Shown here: one piece after another, positions 12,967-24,149 of the stretch
Numbering within the stretch: the stretch's first letter is position 1
Layout of the letters: each line of letters begins with the position of its first letter
Assembly (NCBI GenBank): GCA_013398615.1
Contig: VZSR01001479.1
Coordinates: 17,756,717 to 17,820,716, forward strand
Source of the DNA: Brachypodius melanocephalos
Taxonomy: Eukaryota > Chordata > Aves > Passeriformes > Pycnonotidae
DNA length: 64,000 nucleotides
Direction of reading: 5' to 3'
Program-made: the position numbers and the translations under genes
The notes under the pieces: generated by a model
Database searches by the model: none
What the model saw: the letters and a program-made list of their open reading frames with translations, nothing else
Told to the model about the DNA's origin: nothing

Positions 12967-15900
12967 GGGCCGACTGCTCCCCCCCTGCTCCCCACGGCCA
13001 GCCCCGCTGGGCTCCCCCGGGGGGGCGAGGCCAGGCTGCTTTTGCAGCCTGTGGAACTTTGCTGCTGATTTTCTTAAGGTGATGGAGATGGGTGGGTGGT
13101 GGTCTGTGGCAGAGATGATGCCGAGCTGCTTGGGGTTTTTCCCCCTTTTTACTATTATTTATTATTTTTCCATTTACGGAGCTTACTTCCTCTCCGTTTT
13201 TTGCAGGCAGGGTGGCAAATGGCGAGCTCGGGTGGTCTCCTCATGAGAGCTTTGGCTTCCGCAGCCCCTCAGTGCGAGGGCAGAGGCGGGGGATGACACC
13301 CCGTGCCGCCGAGCACAAGCCCCGGGCTGAAAGAACACCCGGGATTTACTTTAGCCAGACGTGCAGCCCCCCTTTCCCTCTCTCAGCCCTGTCTGAATTC
13401 TTGCTTTACAAGATCTGCATTTCCAATACACTGGGAAAAAATAAATAAAAGCAACCCACAAGACTTGTGTCTCATAACAAGCCGGCTTTATCTTTGCTTA
13501 CAACTCAGTTGTGCATTGCTGTTAAGTCCTTCTGGAAGGCATGCCACTGCTTCTAACAAGCCAAGCTCTCTGAGCTCTGAAGAGAGACCCCAGTGAGAGA
13601 ATCCAGCCCCCCCGCTCCCTCTTTTTTAACAGCACGCAGCCAGTCTCTTGTGTGAGCTCTGGCAAAGATCAGTTCAGTCTCACTGACTATGGGTAAGTCT
13701 TTGTAGGTCACTTTTTAATGATGTATTTCTTTAATGGAAACAATTCCTCCTTTCTCCTTGACGACTGGGATGTTAATTTGAGTTTGGGTCTGTTTTGCAA
13801 AATAACTGTTTTAAAGAGAGGGTATTTAGCTTTCTTTATTTTTTTTTCCCTTCTTCTTCTCAGTATATGTGTTTTCTCCCAGTCTGCATATCCAGACGAA
13901 AAATGTATGACCCTTGAAAGGCTGGAAAGATGAGTAGAATGAGTTTGTGGTAGAGAAACCTGGTCAGGGCATATAATTTAATCCTGTAAAACAGGTAATC
14001 TGCTTCTAGCTGAACTTTTATTATTTCACTTCAGTGTGTTTGCTGCTGAATAGCTGTCAGTTTCTGTAGAATGGACTCACTGCTTAGGATTGTAGCAAGA
14101 GGGACAGAGCTTAAAAGCAGGTTTGCTTAAATGTGCTTTAGAGTGTTTCCTGTTGTATTTTTTCATACACTCCAGTGAACTTGCATTTGACAGAGTTGCT
14201 GCTATTAGATCTTCAGAATAACTTACTGATGTTTTTGTCTTTTTCTCTCAGAGAGAGATTGAAGAAGCTGTGTACAAAAGAAAGCACAGATGCAGGCATA
14301 CACTAAGATGAAGGCATCCTTTTAAGCCAAAACGGTCCACTACTTCTATCTGTTCTCTTACTTAACTACACAAAGGGGAAATCTAGTGTCTTCCTTCCTC
14401 TTCCCACCCCTACCTCTTCAAAGTATCGAACAACAGGAGCCTTAATACCCAGTTGTCACTGAGTGCAGCCCAGAGCAGTGTCTTGTGGAATCAGCACGCT
14501 GCAAACTTGGATGGTGACTAATAGTTTTCATATTGTCCTTACCAATTCTGCGTTCAGTCCTCTACCCTGGGCTGATTTCATGCCTTCTGCAGCCAGCACT
14601 GTTTCTTTGGATGTGAGATTGCCGTTAGTGATGGCTCAAACAGAGCTGGATTAATACTGTTATATGTGCAAGGATAAATAAAAAGCAGGATTAGAAATTA
14701 GTCCCTCCTCCACTTGGGTTTTTCCTCTGTATTGGTCTCTTGCCATAGCTTTAAGCTGTACTCCAGCATTCTGTGTTGTGAATGTCGATCTCATGTGGCA
14801 CCTAATGTAAAAATTATGGGAACTCGAGTGTCACGGCTCAAATCTCTTTTCCTGCCTTTGCATATTGCCAGTGGAGACTAGGGGAGGCATCTATATGGGT
14901 CTATAAATATATTTTACTTTAGCAAATCTCCTGAGATTAAATCAGATTAAACAAGATAAAGTATCCATGTGATGTACCCTTTAAATAATACACCCACATG
15001 GATGCGCACAAAAGACCTCTGTCTGGGAGAGCAGAGTTGTTGGAGAGGTTTATTGAGATGAATGGTATAAATAAAATGTGTATAAGGGGGGTTCTGGGAA
15101 AGAAGCATTTGCAATCGAGGTGCAATTTAATTAGGAGTCAAGGTGCTTTTTGCCTGCTACCTGGAGAGGCTTGTTATATAAATTGGCATTTGTTGTAATG
15201 ACTGAAGTGTGTCTGAAACCCTCTTCTCATTAGCTGAGCCCATTCTTTCAGCCTTGTTTGTTGCAGTGAGACAAGGCTGGCCTGATGGGGAAGGCAATTC
15301 AGCAGGCTGCCAAGAGGCAACTTTTATCAGTCTTTTGTGGTAGCCTATTTGCCAGACTGCATGTGCTTTTCAGTCCCGGTGTGTTAATGCTGCTGGTCAA
15401 GATGAGAAGCCAGCTATAAGAGATCTCTAAAAAATGTCAGAATTGAGGAGGAGGAAGGAAGAAAGAGGTAAGGAGGCAGGGGACTTACCCTTCAAGGCTC
15501 GGAGTTATCAACACTTAAAAGACTAAGTTAGACTGAAAGAGGAGGATTGGGGCGTGGTGGTGGCATTCAAAGGGAAAAGTGTGCCTCTTGCCTCCCACTG
15601 CCTTCTGGATTCCAAGATTTGGGTAGCTCTGGTTTGGTGTGCACAGTGCTGCTGCTGTGCTTGCTCCATGTGCAGGGTATAATTAACATTTCTGGGCTGT
15701 TTTGCAATTAGCACAGTCCCACTGATCGGCAGCAGTCTTTCAGGCAGAATAAGAAAGTGGGATGTTTTGTCCCCCGCCTCTCCTAATTCAGCTGCAGAAA
15801 AGACATTGCAGGAATGGGCATCACCGTGTGTGGTGAGGGGCTACACGCAGCAAGGTGGTGGAAATGGAATTAAAAGGAAATGTTTAGGCGGGACAGCAAG

Positions 15901-16011
15901 GAAAGCTGCCTGGCACCATGATCAGAGGGACTGGATGGATTGCACTTGAAACTGGCAGGGTGAAGCACTTGGAGTGTCAAGTAGTCCTGCTCTGGCCTCG
16001 GAAGTGGGGAG

Positions 16012-16050
16012 TAAATGACCTGTTAATAAATGACCTGTTAATAAATGACC
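16012..16050. repeat. 15-base tandem repeat, about 2.7 copies
   Basis: The unit taaatgacctgttaa occurs twice in perfect tandem, followed by a third copy that diverges after its first ten bases. Confidence 0.9.
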
Positions 16051-16107
16051 TCTTTGTTTTAAGAGATACCATCACATTGAATTGTCCCAGAGATGCCACT
16101 ACAGACA

Positions 16108-16187
16108 GAAAAACAAACAAACAAAAAAAAACCCACCAAAAAAACCAACAACAACAACAACAAAACCCCACCCAAAACCACACCAAA
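16108..16187. repeat. A/C-rich low-complexity tract
   Basis: Composed of AAAC, CCA and CAA repeats with no G across most of its length. It reads in one frame as a long run of simple residues, so open frames through it are artefacts. Confidence 0.9.
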
Positions 16188-16327
16188 CTAGTGGAAGACT
16201 GCTTTCTTGTGTCTGTGATGGAGGAGTGTCATAGTTGAAACATACCCGGTGTTTAGGCCATAAACATTCACACTTTTTCATTTCATGTACGCATGACATG
16301 ATTTCTTTCCTGCTCCTTTTACTTGGT

Positions 16328-16357
16328 GTTTTTTGTTTTTGTTTTTTTTTTTTTTTT
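16328..16357. repeat. T-rich low-complexity tract
   Basis: A T-rich tract broken by two single G bases and ending in a long pure T run, inside intron 1. Confidence 0.9.
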
Positions 16358-17287
16358 AAAGTAAAAACACTTTTCCTGGAGTTCTCTTTAATGTAGACTG
16401 CCTCACACCCTCTTGCAACCTGTATGCATCCATGTCTTCTGCTGACAGTTTCTGGGGCACAGTCACTCTATTGTCACCTGGAGCCTGCTGATCTGAATTC
16501 ATCCCTCTCATGTGCCTCTGCCTAGAGCTGTTTTGCCAGCAGTAACGGGGCCAAGACATGGAGCTCTTCAGCTACCTTGCTGTCATCTCAGTGCACCCTG
16601 TTTCTTCAGAAACAGCTGAAGAGATTGCTGGCTACAGGAATGATGGAGCTGGATCCTGTGAACCATTTCTTGGCTGATTATGTTGGGAAAATGCAATGCT
16701 TGAGCACTGTGGCCCTCCAAACTAGATATATGTGTGTGTGTATGCAAATATACATGGATGTACACACATCCTCTGTGCACAATCATTTCTCTTTGTTGTC
16801 CAGCCTAGGCTGTATACAGTCTTTTGAGGAATGAGTTTTCTAACGGGAGTGCCATAGGAATGGTTTCACCAATGGACTGGGTTGGTCCAAGATTTGCATA
16901 GTTCTTGATCAGCTCTTTTAAGGTCAAGGCATTAAATCTGTCCAGCTCAGTCCTTCAGAATGCCTTGCTTTTCTTCAGTTGTGATGTGTCAGATTCACTC
17001 TTCTGTGACACTAGAGCCTCTGGTTTTAGGTCAGGTCAGTAGCTTCACACAACAGATAAGCCCTCAATTGACTTTAATATGCAGTACTAGAAAACTGACA
17101 TTATCCTCTTGACAGGTTGTTTGTAACTTGCTAGATGAAGTCAAAATATTTCACTATAGGTGTCATCAGAAACCACCATCCTATGCTAATTTTTGTGGGA
17201 ACATGAAGACAGATGTTGAATAATTTGACATGAGCAGCACAGCTTTTAAAATTATCACCGTGTCAGGTTCAGACTGGAGTTTCTGAA

Positions 17288-17299
17288 ATATATATATAT
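17288..17299. repeat. Short TA tract
   Basis: An uninterrupted alternating A/T stretch of about a dozen bases within intron 1. Confidence 0.75.
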
Positions 17300-18829
17300 G
17301 ATTTCAGATGAATTTGAAAGAGGGGGAGGTAGGTAAGTGACTCCCAATAAGTGGAAGCTGCAGCAGAAGATGGCCCTGGAGGTTCAAGACAGTAATTCAG
17401 TAGTGGCAGTAAGGGATGCTGTGCTGCTGAGGCTGCTCTTCTTATTTTAAAGTAAAGATAAAAATGATTTCCATGCTGGTAACTCAGGGATCTTGTGACA
17501 CTTCCCATCAACCAGAAGCCCTACTGTTTTGCCTGTGTTTTGATGAGTTACTGCTATTTTGCTTGCTTGAATAGTGTGGTTTCAGGCTTTCAGTCCCTCC
17601 CTCCATACACACTGGTTCATTAAGCATAGTCTATTAGCATTAAGCTAAGAACCATGCCTGCATGGCTACGGCTTGTTATCAGGAGGGCAGAGGTGGGGGG
17701 TGAGGGAAAATTGCCTTCTTCCCAGTGCCCGTGTGCTGGTAAAAGCAACAGAGAGAGATGCATTATTACTAGTGAAAGACAGCTTGGGGTGGAGGGTGTT
17801 TCTTACTCTATTCATGGAAATGTCCCAAACTGTACGTGCAAAAGGCACAAGGTAAGTCCACAAGCAGCTGGTTTGTATGTGCAGCTCTGGAGAGACAGTT
17901 CATTGGTGAAGTTCTCATCAGGTTGGTATTTTTTATGCACAGGGTCGCTGTGTTGTGTTTGCTATGTTGAGTCGTCAGAAGGGGCTGTGTTTTGCTGTGG
18001 GGAAGATGAGCCCTCTAGACAAGAGACAGTGGATAATGTTGGTTTGTTCTTGGAAAGTCTGTAAGTTCCCACATCTGGTGATACAATATGTTGTTCCTTT
18101 TGGCCACACTTGGTAGCCCAGATCTTAGGTATGCTGAAACTGGTAAGAAAACTTTGAGACTGTTTCTGCTCTCAAGCAGTCAAGGTGAACACACCAAGTG
18201 TCTGTGTCCCAGACACGTTCTGCTGATGAACATCCTCTGGGTGGGGTACAGGTTTAAATTCAAAAGGATAAAATGTGCCAGTGTCCCCTGGGCTTGTGAA
18301 GGAAAGGGGAGAGCTATGGCATTGACACCACACAGCAGAATGCTGATCTGGGAAGGCCTTCAGGATCCACCAGAGAGAGTGATGTGTTGAGAAATGGAAA
18401 AGGAGAATTTGTGTGTTTTATGTCTCTGTGCCTGTGTTTAACTGGTGAGATCTCTACTCTGGTAGGAGCCAAACTACATGGATTTGAAAAGAAAAAAGGG
18501 GCTTTCATCTGCCCCTCGTTTGGGGAAGGTGATTGAAGAAACAGCAAAAGTTTGTTTCTTACAGCTAAGCACTTGCCTACTGTTTAAAAGAAGAAATTAA
18601 ATGTGTGACAAGCCATGGAGCTGAGACTCAAAAGTGCTGCATTAAAGAGCTAGGAAAGAGCTCGAGAAGTGGAGCAGGAGACGGAGATCCTGGATACAGC
18701 TGATCTTGTCTCAACGAAATTCCAGCGGGAGAAGGGCTGTTACCACCGGGTCAGCTGGGACAGCACATGATGGGAGGCAGGGAGCATTTGTGCCCGGTGT
18801 CAGGTGTTTCTCGGAACGAAGGTTTAGAC

Positions 18830-19290
18830 TCCCGCTTCTTTTCGCGACTTCTGCCCACGCAGAAAGCGCCGCCGCAGGCGGTTCCTGCTTCCCCTCCCGC
18901 CCGAGGAGAAGGCTGCCCGTCCTTCCCGGTGCTGCCGGCGGGCTCCTCTCCAGCTGTGGCTGCGGAGCACAGCTGGGCAGCGGGGCCGCGCCTCCGCCGC
19001 TGCCCGGCAGAGGGAGGCGTTGCGCGGCCCCGCGGGGGTGCCCGCCCAGCGCCCCTTTGCCGGAGAGACGGGCCGAGACGCGCTCGGGGCGCGCTCCCGC
19101 GGCGGCGGCAGCCCGGACACGCGTGGGGCGGACGGGCTGCGGCGGCCCCGGGGGCGGAGAGGGCTGGATCCTCCCGTGGCCTCGATCCTGGGCGGGCTTC
19201 GGGCGGGATCCCGCTGTCCATCTTCCCGGCGCCTTCCGGGAGGTTGTGTGCGAGCGAGAGCCCGGGATGGAGCTGCTGCGTCCGGGTTTT
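18830..19290. promoter_or_regulatory. Second CpG island, inside intron 1
   Basis: A compact GC-rich, CpG-dense block about 6 kb downstream of exon 1, with sharp edges against CpG-poor intron. It has GC boxes (GGGGCGG) at 19125-19131 and 19151-19157. Open frames run through it on both strands, which is expected from the scarcity of stop codons in GC-rich DNA. An ATG at 19267 lies in a strong context (G at -3, G at +4) and opens a 37-residue frame ending at 19380. The island could be an alternative MDGA1 promoter, the start of an intronic or antisense non-coding RNA, or an enhancer-type island. The sequence alone does not decide between these. Confidence 0.65.
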
Positions 19291-19398
19291 AGCGCTGGCT
19301 GCCTGCGTGTGGCTTTGCATCTGTCCCGGGTTTGTTTTAGCATCTGGAGCTCTGTCAAATTGTACCCAAGCACTACATAACCAAGCCCCCGCTCTCCG

Positions 19399-19417
19399 GT
19401 TTTTTGTTTTGTTTTGT

Positions 19418-19449
<32 letters not shown>

Positions 19450-19454
19450 GTTTT
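19399..19454. repeat. TTTTG microsatellite
   Basis: GTTTT-type pentamer repeat with occasional extra T, just beyond the downstream edge of the intronic CpG island. Confidence 0.95.
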
Positions 19455-19611
19455 ACTATCTCCCCTTTTCAATTTATTTTCCTCTCTCCGTTCCCACCCT
19501 CTCCTGGATTATGAATGTGCTGTTCTTCCACTCCTTCTTGTCCATTTCCTAAGAAAGATTATACAAAAAAGTGAGCGCAGGCTTCTTAAATCCTCCATTT
19601 TTCCCTCTTTC

Positions 19612-19643
19612 TTTTTTTTTTTTTTTTTTCTTTTTTTTTTTTT
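19612..19643. repeat. Poly-T tract with one interruption
   Basis: Eighteen T, one C, then thirteen T. A further T/G-rich tract follows at about 19671-19730. Confidence 0.95.
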
Positions 19644-19670
19644 CTTTCTCAACATATCTGTGTAGTTGTG

Positions 19671-19730
19671 TTTGGGGGTTTTTTTGTTTTGCTTTGTTTT
19701 GTTTTGTTCAGGCTTTTGGTTGGTTGGTTT
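19671..19730. repeat. TTTTG / TTGG low-complexity tract
   Basis: GTTTT-type pentamers followed by a short TTGG repeat. It is the third simple repeat within about 330 bases, next to the intronic CpG island. Confidence 0.85.
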
Positions 19731-19739
19731 TGGTTCTCG

Positions 19740-22700
19740 GAAAGGTGGGATTAAAGCAATCTGAATGGATATGAGGGAAGAGGGATACTCATGCATGGCC
19801 TTGCTCTGGGAGAGGAAGAAAAGACAGCAAGGTGATGTCTAACTAAAATTCTTAGTTGTCATTAGTGCTGTGGTATATCTGTAGCCTTGGTTCTGTGATG
19901 CAGCAGAGCTGAGTGGCCCACAGCAGAGGCACAGGACCGATGCTGATGCTTTGGCCCTTGGAAAACATGGCTTAGGGACCCTAGGCTAGAGCAGCAGTGT
20001 CTTCTGAGCACTGTGGCTGCCTGCAGGGAGTTCTTTGCACCACTGTACTTGCCCTGCTGTATCCAAGGTCAACTTCTGGCTATTAAAGTTTAAGTATTAA
20101 AGTGTTGGTTTCAATGCCCAAATACTCTGGCCCATGACCGGCAAAAGGAGACACCTAAAGTTAACCAGGGAAGTAGAGAGGCAGCTGAATATAAATGATT
20201 AGTTCTTTAAATTTTCCACTTGTTCTTCTACACTGAGCAATGTGGTTACTCCAGTGTGTGCTTGTGATTGTGTTCCCAAAATGAACAGAGAGCTTTATGG
20301 GTCTAGTAATGCTTGAACTCGTCTGAGAAGGATGCTCCTTCTGTACAGCACTCGGTGTTCTCAGTATTGTGCTAGCAAGGAACATGTGTGTAGCCACAGT
20401 TGTATATTTCAGTGGTTGTGAGTAGGGCAGGACAGCCCACTGGGGACAGCTGTGGTGCTGGAGTGGCCTGGTGATGTGAAATCACCAGCACTGCTCTGTG
20501 AGCAGGTCAGGGCTCTGTGCTGGGCTGCAGACCTCCAGGGAGAGGATGCATTGAGGCGGCAAGCAAGGAGCTCGAGCAGCTTTTATTGCTCTGGCCAGCC
20601 TCTTGCTTTCTTGCGGCTCCTTTTTCACTCGTGCTGCAAATCACTCATGGCTGTTACCCTTTGCTTTAGCTTGCACAGGGGAGACACCACCAACATAACT
20701 AAAAAGCCTCCTGGCTGTGATCTGCTGGCTTGTGGTTTCTCTCCACTGTGAGCTGTAGTGTAGGACAAATGGCATCCAGATACTTTCGCTGGGTTTGTGT
20801 AAATGGAAATGGCAGGGTGAGGATAGCAATTGACAAAGGTGCAGTAAGAGCAGCAGTTTCTGAAGACAAATTAGCAAATGTTGCCTAAAGAAGAACTGAC
20901 AAAACATTGAAAGCTAAAGTCAAGCTGTGAGAAAAGCTTTAGGATGTCTGCAGGTGGACATTTAATACAAGAGTAACTGCTTGCTATTGCTGCTTCTCGT
21001 TCGGAAGGAAATGGTCCTTCACTAATTAGTGTAAATTGTTTTAGAATAAATGTGGATGGGAATCTTGTGCATCTCTTGTGTGCCTTTGTGATGAAATAAA
21101 AAGGAAAAACAAAGATGTGATTCAGACAGATGTTTGAGAAACATGTCAAAAGGGGTTTTGCTTACAAATACTGTTTCACCTTCTGGTGCTTGTTGCATGC
21201 CTTGCATGGCAAAAAAAAAAAGGGCATTCATAGATTTAGAGTGAAGAATGAGTGTCTTTTCTTAAGTTAATTAAATGGATTATTCTGACTTGGAGCGTTC
21301 CTCAAAATAGCAGAAAAGTGAGAAGCTGAGGCTCATGAAAGTAACCTGAGCAGCAAGAGCCAGCTGAGGATGGGAGACTCAATTCTCCAGCCAGTCAAGT
21401 GAACACAGGTGGAGTGTTAAGAATTTAACTGGTAGAAGCATCTGCAGTTGATAGACCCTGAAAATCCCTCTCACAGTGTACATGTAAGATTTCTTGTGGG
21501 CTTTTGTGTCTCCCATCCTTTTAATATCTACGAACTTCCACCTTTACAATGCTTCTGTTGCTTGGTCATTCCACTCTGCGTGTGGGGAAATGAGATGGAG
21601 ATTAAGTGATTTGCCCATGGCAGAATGGAGAATCGAACATCAGCAAAGTTTTAACCATCCTTTTCTCTCTGGTAAAGTGCAGCTGGTATTAAGTGCAATC
21701 CCTGTTGCTGATAGATCCAAGGTAAATACATCCTCAATAAGAAGGTGTAAGCCATTGAAAATGGGCTGTGATCCAGTTGTTGCTGAATCAAGTGTTTTTA
21801 GTAAGAAAGCAAAACCGTGTTTTATCATTCACTACTAATTCAGCTCATCTTTGACACAGGTTAGGATTTATTTTAAGACATTCTTTGGAGGTCTTCTAGA
21901 AGTTGAACCTTACTGTACGGTACTGGGAGAGGCAGAAATCTTTCAGTTGTGGGTACACACATGGCCTTGCTGTGCTTGGATCTGCAGAAGGATCAGTTCT
22001 GGAAACTGTTGACTCACTGCAACAATTTAAATTATTTTTCACTTGATCAAAGAAGCAGTATTTCTTGCTGTGGAAAACTTGTGTCATGAATGGAGGAGGT
22101 TAAATGACTATTGATGGTATCCAGTGGAAAGACAGAAAGGCTGTGTTTGCCATGAAGGAGCAAAGATTTGGGATGGGAAGAAAAACAGGTACACGATTAG
22201 GTACAGTACCTAGGACAAAGAAGAAGTTGTGATATTTAGTGTTATGACTCAAGTATGGCTGGGTGCCAGAGCACAGCTTTTGAAGAAGCAAAAAGGATAT
22301 ATGAATATTCCAACACATTCTGTCATTTTAAGTATGTGCTAAACCGTATTCTTAGTTTTCTTACGAGTATGAAGACAGAGAGAAATTTCCAGTGTTTGTT
22401 TCCCAAATGCTAATGAAGACCAGAAGGACTTGGTGTCAGTGGTATTTGTTTGACAGTTTGACTTACGGTGCACACACACTACGCCTACGCAGAAGTAGGA
22501 CTGTGACTTGTGGGTGCACTCTTGAGCTAGCTTTAAATCAGCAATTTTGGTTACTGATTGCAGTAACTGCAGCAGTAACAGTGTGCAGCTCAGCCTGGCC
22601 TGTGCTCCATCCCCTCATACAACATCCTGAGTGAGCCCTGTGGTGTGTGCTGAGCCCCCTGTGCCTGGGGTCACCCAGCAGTGACACACTGTGCTTGACC

Positions 22701-23330
22701 CCTTGATAAATAAACTGTGAGGCACCCACACCATGTTTGTGCTTCCTTTGGGGCTGCAGTGCGAACAAGTGGAGTCGACTCAACTGCTCCCTGTGCCACT
22801 GGGTGGGAATCCTGGAAATCCAACTAGCTGGCTTATTGTGGGGTGCAGTCTGAAGTTTGATGGCTGCAGCAGCTTAACTGCTGCAATCCCATAGCTGTGA
22901 ACTCTAGCAAGACAAATGCCAGGGGTTTTCTAGATCTGTGGTGACTTTCAAGCAAGCACAGATGCAGGAGTGTAAACTGGCTTAATGCAGTTTGCTGTGG
23001 TGAGGGAGAACCTCTGAACAACAGGTCTGGAATTAATCTTTAATTTTGAAAAGCTATTTCTGAATAACTCCTTGCATAGACAAGCCCTGCATTTAGCTGT
23101 GATTAAGTTTCTAAATTGTTTTTTCAAAATAGGGTAGTCAAGCTCCTGTACCGTGTAGCTGCATCTGAAGACGTTACCCATAGAAACTAAGCCCCAGCTT
23201 TGGTTGAAATAGCACAATAATAGTTTGTGTTCTGGCTGGTCAAACGATAAGCAGCTCAGCACTTTCATCCTTATTTCAGCAGAAAAATGCAATTGACAGT
23301 AGAGAATGACTGTTTACTATGATGTGCATG
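19740..23330. other. Intron 1 segment between CpG island and integrase fossil
   Basis: Ordinary intronic sequence. It contains a small perfect inverted repeat at 20468-20488 (arms CTGGTGAT/ATCACCAG with a 5-base loop), a MIR-like relic at 21580-21640 and an AATAAA-bearing block at 22600-22740. No exon is recognised. Confidence 0.55.
21580..21640 (+). mobile_element. MIR-like SINE relic
   Basis: A stretch with ggggaaatgag, then gattaagtgatttgccca, then gaatcgaac matches, in order and spacing, the conserved central part of MIR/CORE-SINEs as I remember it. Divergence is considerable and no ends or target duplications can be seen. No alignment was run. Confidence 0.5.
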
Positions 23331-23339
23331 ATTAATACC

Positions 23340-23940
23340 ATAAATCTTTCATGTTGAGATGTTGGGTGAGAGGCATGAGTATCACCACAACAAATTGAAA
23401 GAAGCAATTTGTTACATATTTGTGGTTGGTAATCAGGCTTGGAACTCCATGTAGAAGGAGAAATTAGCCAAAGTGAGTGTTAGTTACTGAAACCAGAAAC
23501 CACTTTGGCTTTTGCTAAGCCTTGGCAAAGATGCCATGCTGATTTTTGCAGATCACAATGAGCATATGTACCTACTTGTGGCTGATGGTTATTCCAAGTG
23601 GCCAGCAGTAGTGCGTGTGCTATTTGACAAACAGTTTTGCTTCTTGGATTCTTATGGAGACAGTTCAAAGTACGTGTGCAGCATATGGCTTGCTTAAGAA
23701 GATGGTTTGAGATAGGAAATGTTGGGTAAAAGACAGTGGATCAGCTGCTTATCACTCAGCTTCAGTTGGGTCAGCAGGGCGTTTTGTAGAGACACTTAAA
23801 AGGGCAGTAGAGAAAAATGAGGAACCAGCCCCACATCACAGCATCACAAATTTTGTTTCCTCGCATAAAACAGTGTACCGTAAAGCTCCAGCAGAACTGA
23901 TGCTTAATAGACAGAGTTTAATTTAAGAATTACATTTGGG
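23340..23940 (+). pseudogene. Degraded Ty3/gypsy-type integrase fragment
   Basis: This is a fossil of a retrotransposon integrase, the enzyme that inserts element DNA into the host genome. A possible zinc-binding (HHCC-type) part lies at about 23360-23480. The catalytic core follows: a KPWQRCHADF stretch at 23517-23546 carrying the first expected Asp, a one-base frame change there, then a stretch with DGYSKWP at 23584-23604. A block around 23700-23712 holds the second Asp next to a stop codon. A further block at 23740-23914 reads AGRF where the catalytic Glu is expected (Glu replaced by Gly) and ends in PAELMLNRQ. Frameshifts and stops leave it unable to encode an enzyme. The order of blocks fits Ty3/gypsy (Metaviridae) integrases and their domesticated vertebrate relatives. 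Similarity may continue weakly to about 24100. No reverse transcriptase was recognised next to it. The family match is from memory, without alignment. Confidence 0.7.
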
Positions 23941-24149
23941 TGTCTCAAAGCAAGTCTAGAGAAAGCAGTAAGTGAAGATGTTGAGGGAAGGAAACAATGC
24001 TTATGAGTTTTTTGCTTGCTAGCCCTAAATCAAAACTTTGCAGAAGGATGAAACAGGGAAAAATGCCAAAAAGTACTGGGATCTGGGATGTGCTCAGTGG
24101 GGTAGACAGGGAAATGAGAAGGAAATGTTTCTGGCTATTGATGGATGTA

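Larger units (their letters stand above)
10250..13060. promoter_or_regulatory. MDGA1: CpG island spanning the presumed MDGA1 promoter and 5' UTR
   Basis: Base composition shifts abruptly at about 10250 from AT-rich, CpG-poor DNA to GC-rich DNA dense in CpG, and shifts back soon after 13060. Visible promoter-type motifs include GC boxes (GGGGCGG) at 11933-11939 and 12632-12638, a GGGCGG at 11746-11751, and an inverted CCAAT motif (ATTGG) at 11281-11285 just before a long T run. No convincing TATA box lies at a sensible distance from the start codon, which fits a dispersed CpG-island promoter. The transcription start cannot be placed from sequence. The island covers about 2.5 kb upstream of the first coding exon and continues into intron 1 across an assembly gap. 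Its left half (10250-11270) could also serve divergent transcription. Confidence 0.8.
12967..18700. other. Proximal intron 1, no gene seen
   Basis: GC-rich to about 13060, then ordinary intronic sequence. Contents I can name are a 15-base tandem repeat at 16012-16050, an A/C-rich tract at 16108-16187, a T-rich tract at 16328-16357, and short TG and TA tracts near 16729 and 17288. No exon is recognised. Close to exon 1 this is a natural place for promoter-proximal regulation, but nothing specific is visible. Confidence 0.6.

Noticed and set aside
12552..13246. Open frames crossing the N run
   Set aside because: They are held open by undetermined bases; only the MDGA1 exon 1 portion is real.
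13640..13720. Possible fifth MIR-like relic (tatgggtaagtctttgtagg)
   Set aside because: Only one short block agrees; flanking blocks do not follow.
15918..16299. Frames rich in Lys/Gln/Asn (+) and Phe/Val (-)
   Set aside because: Generated by the A/C-rich low-complexity tract.
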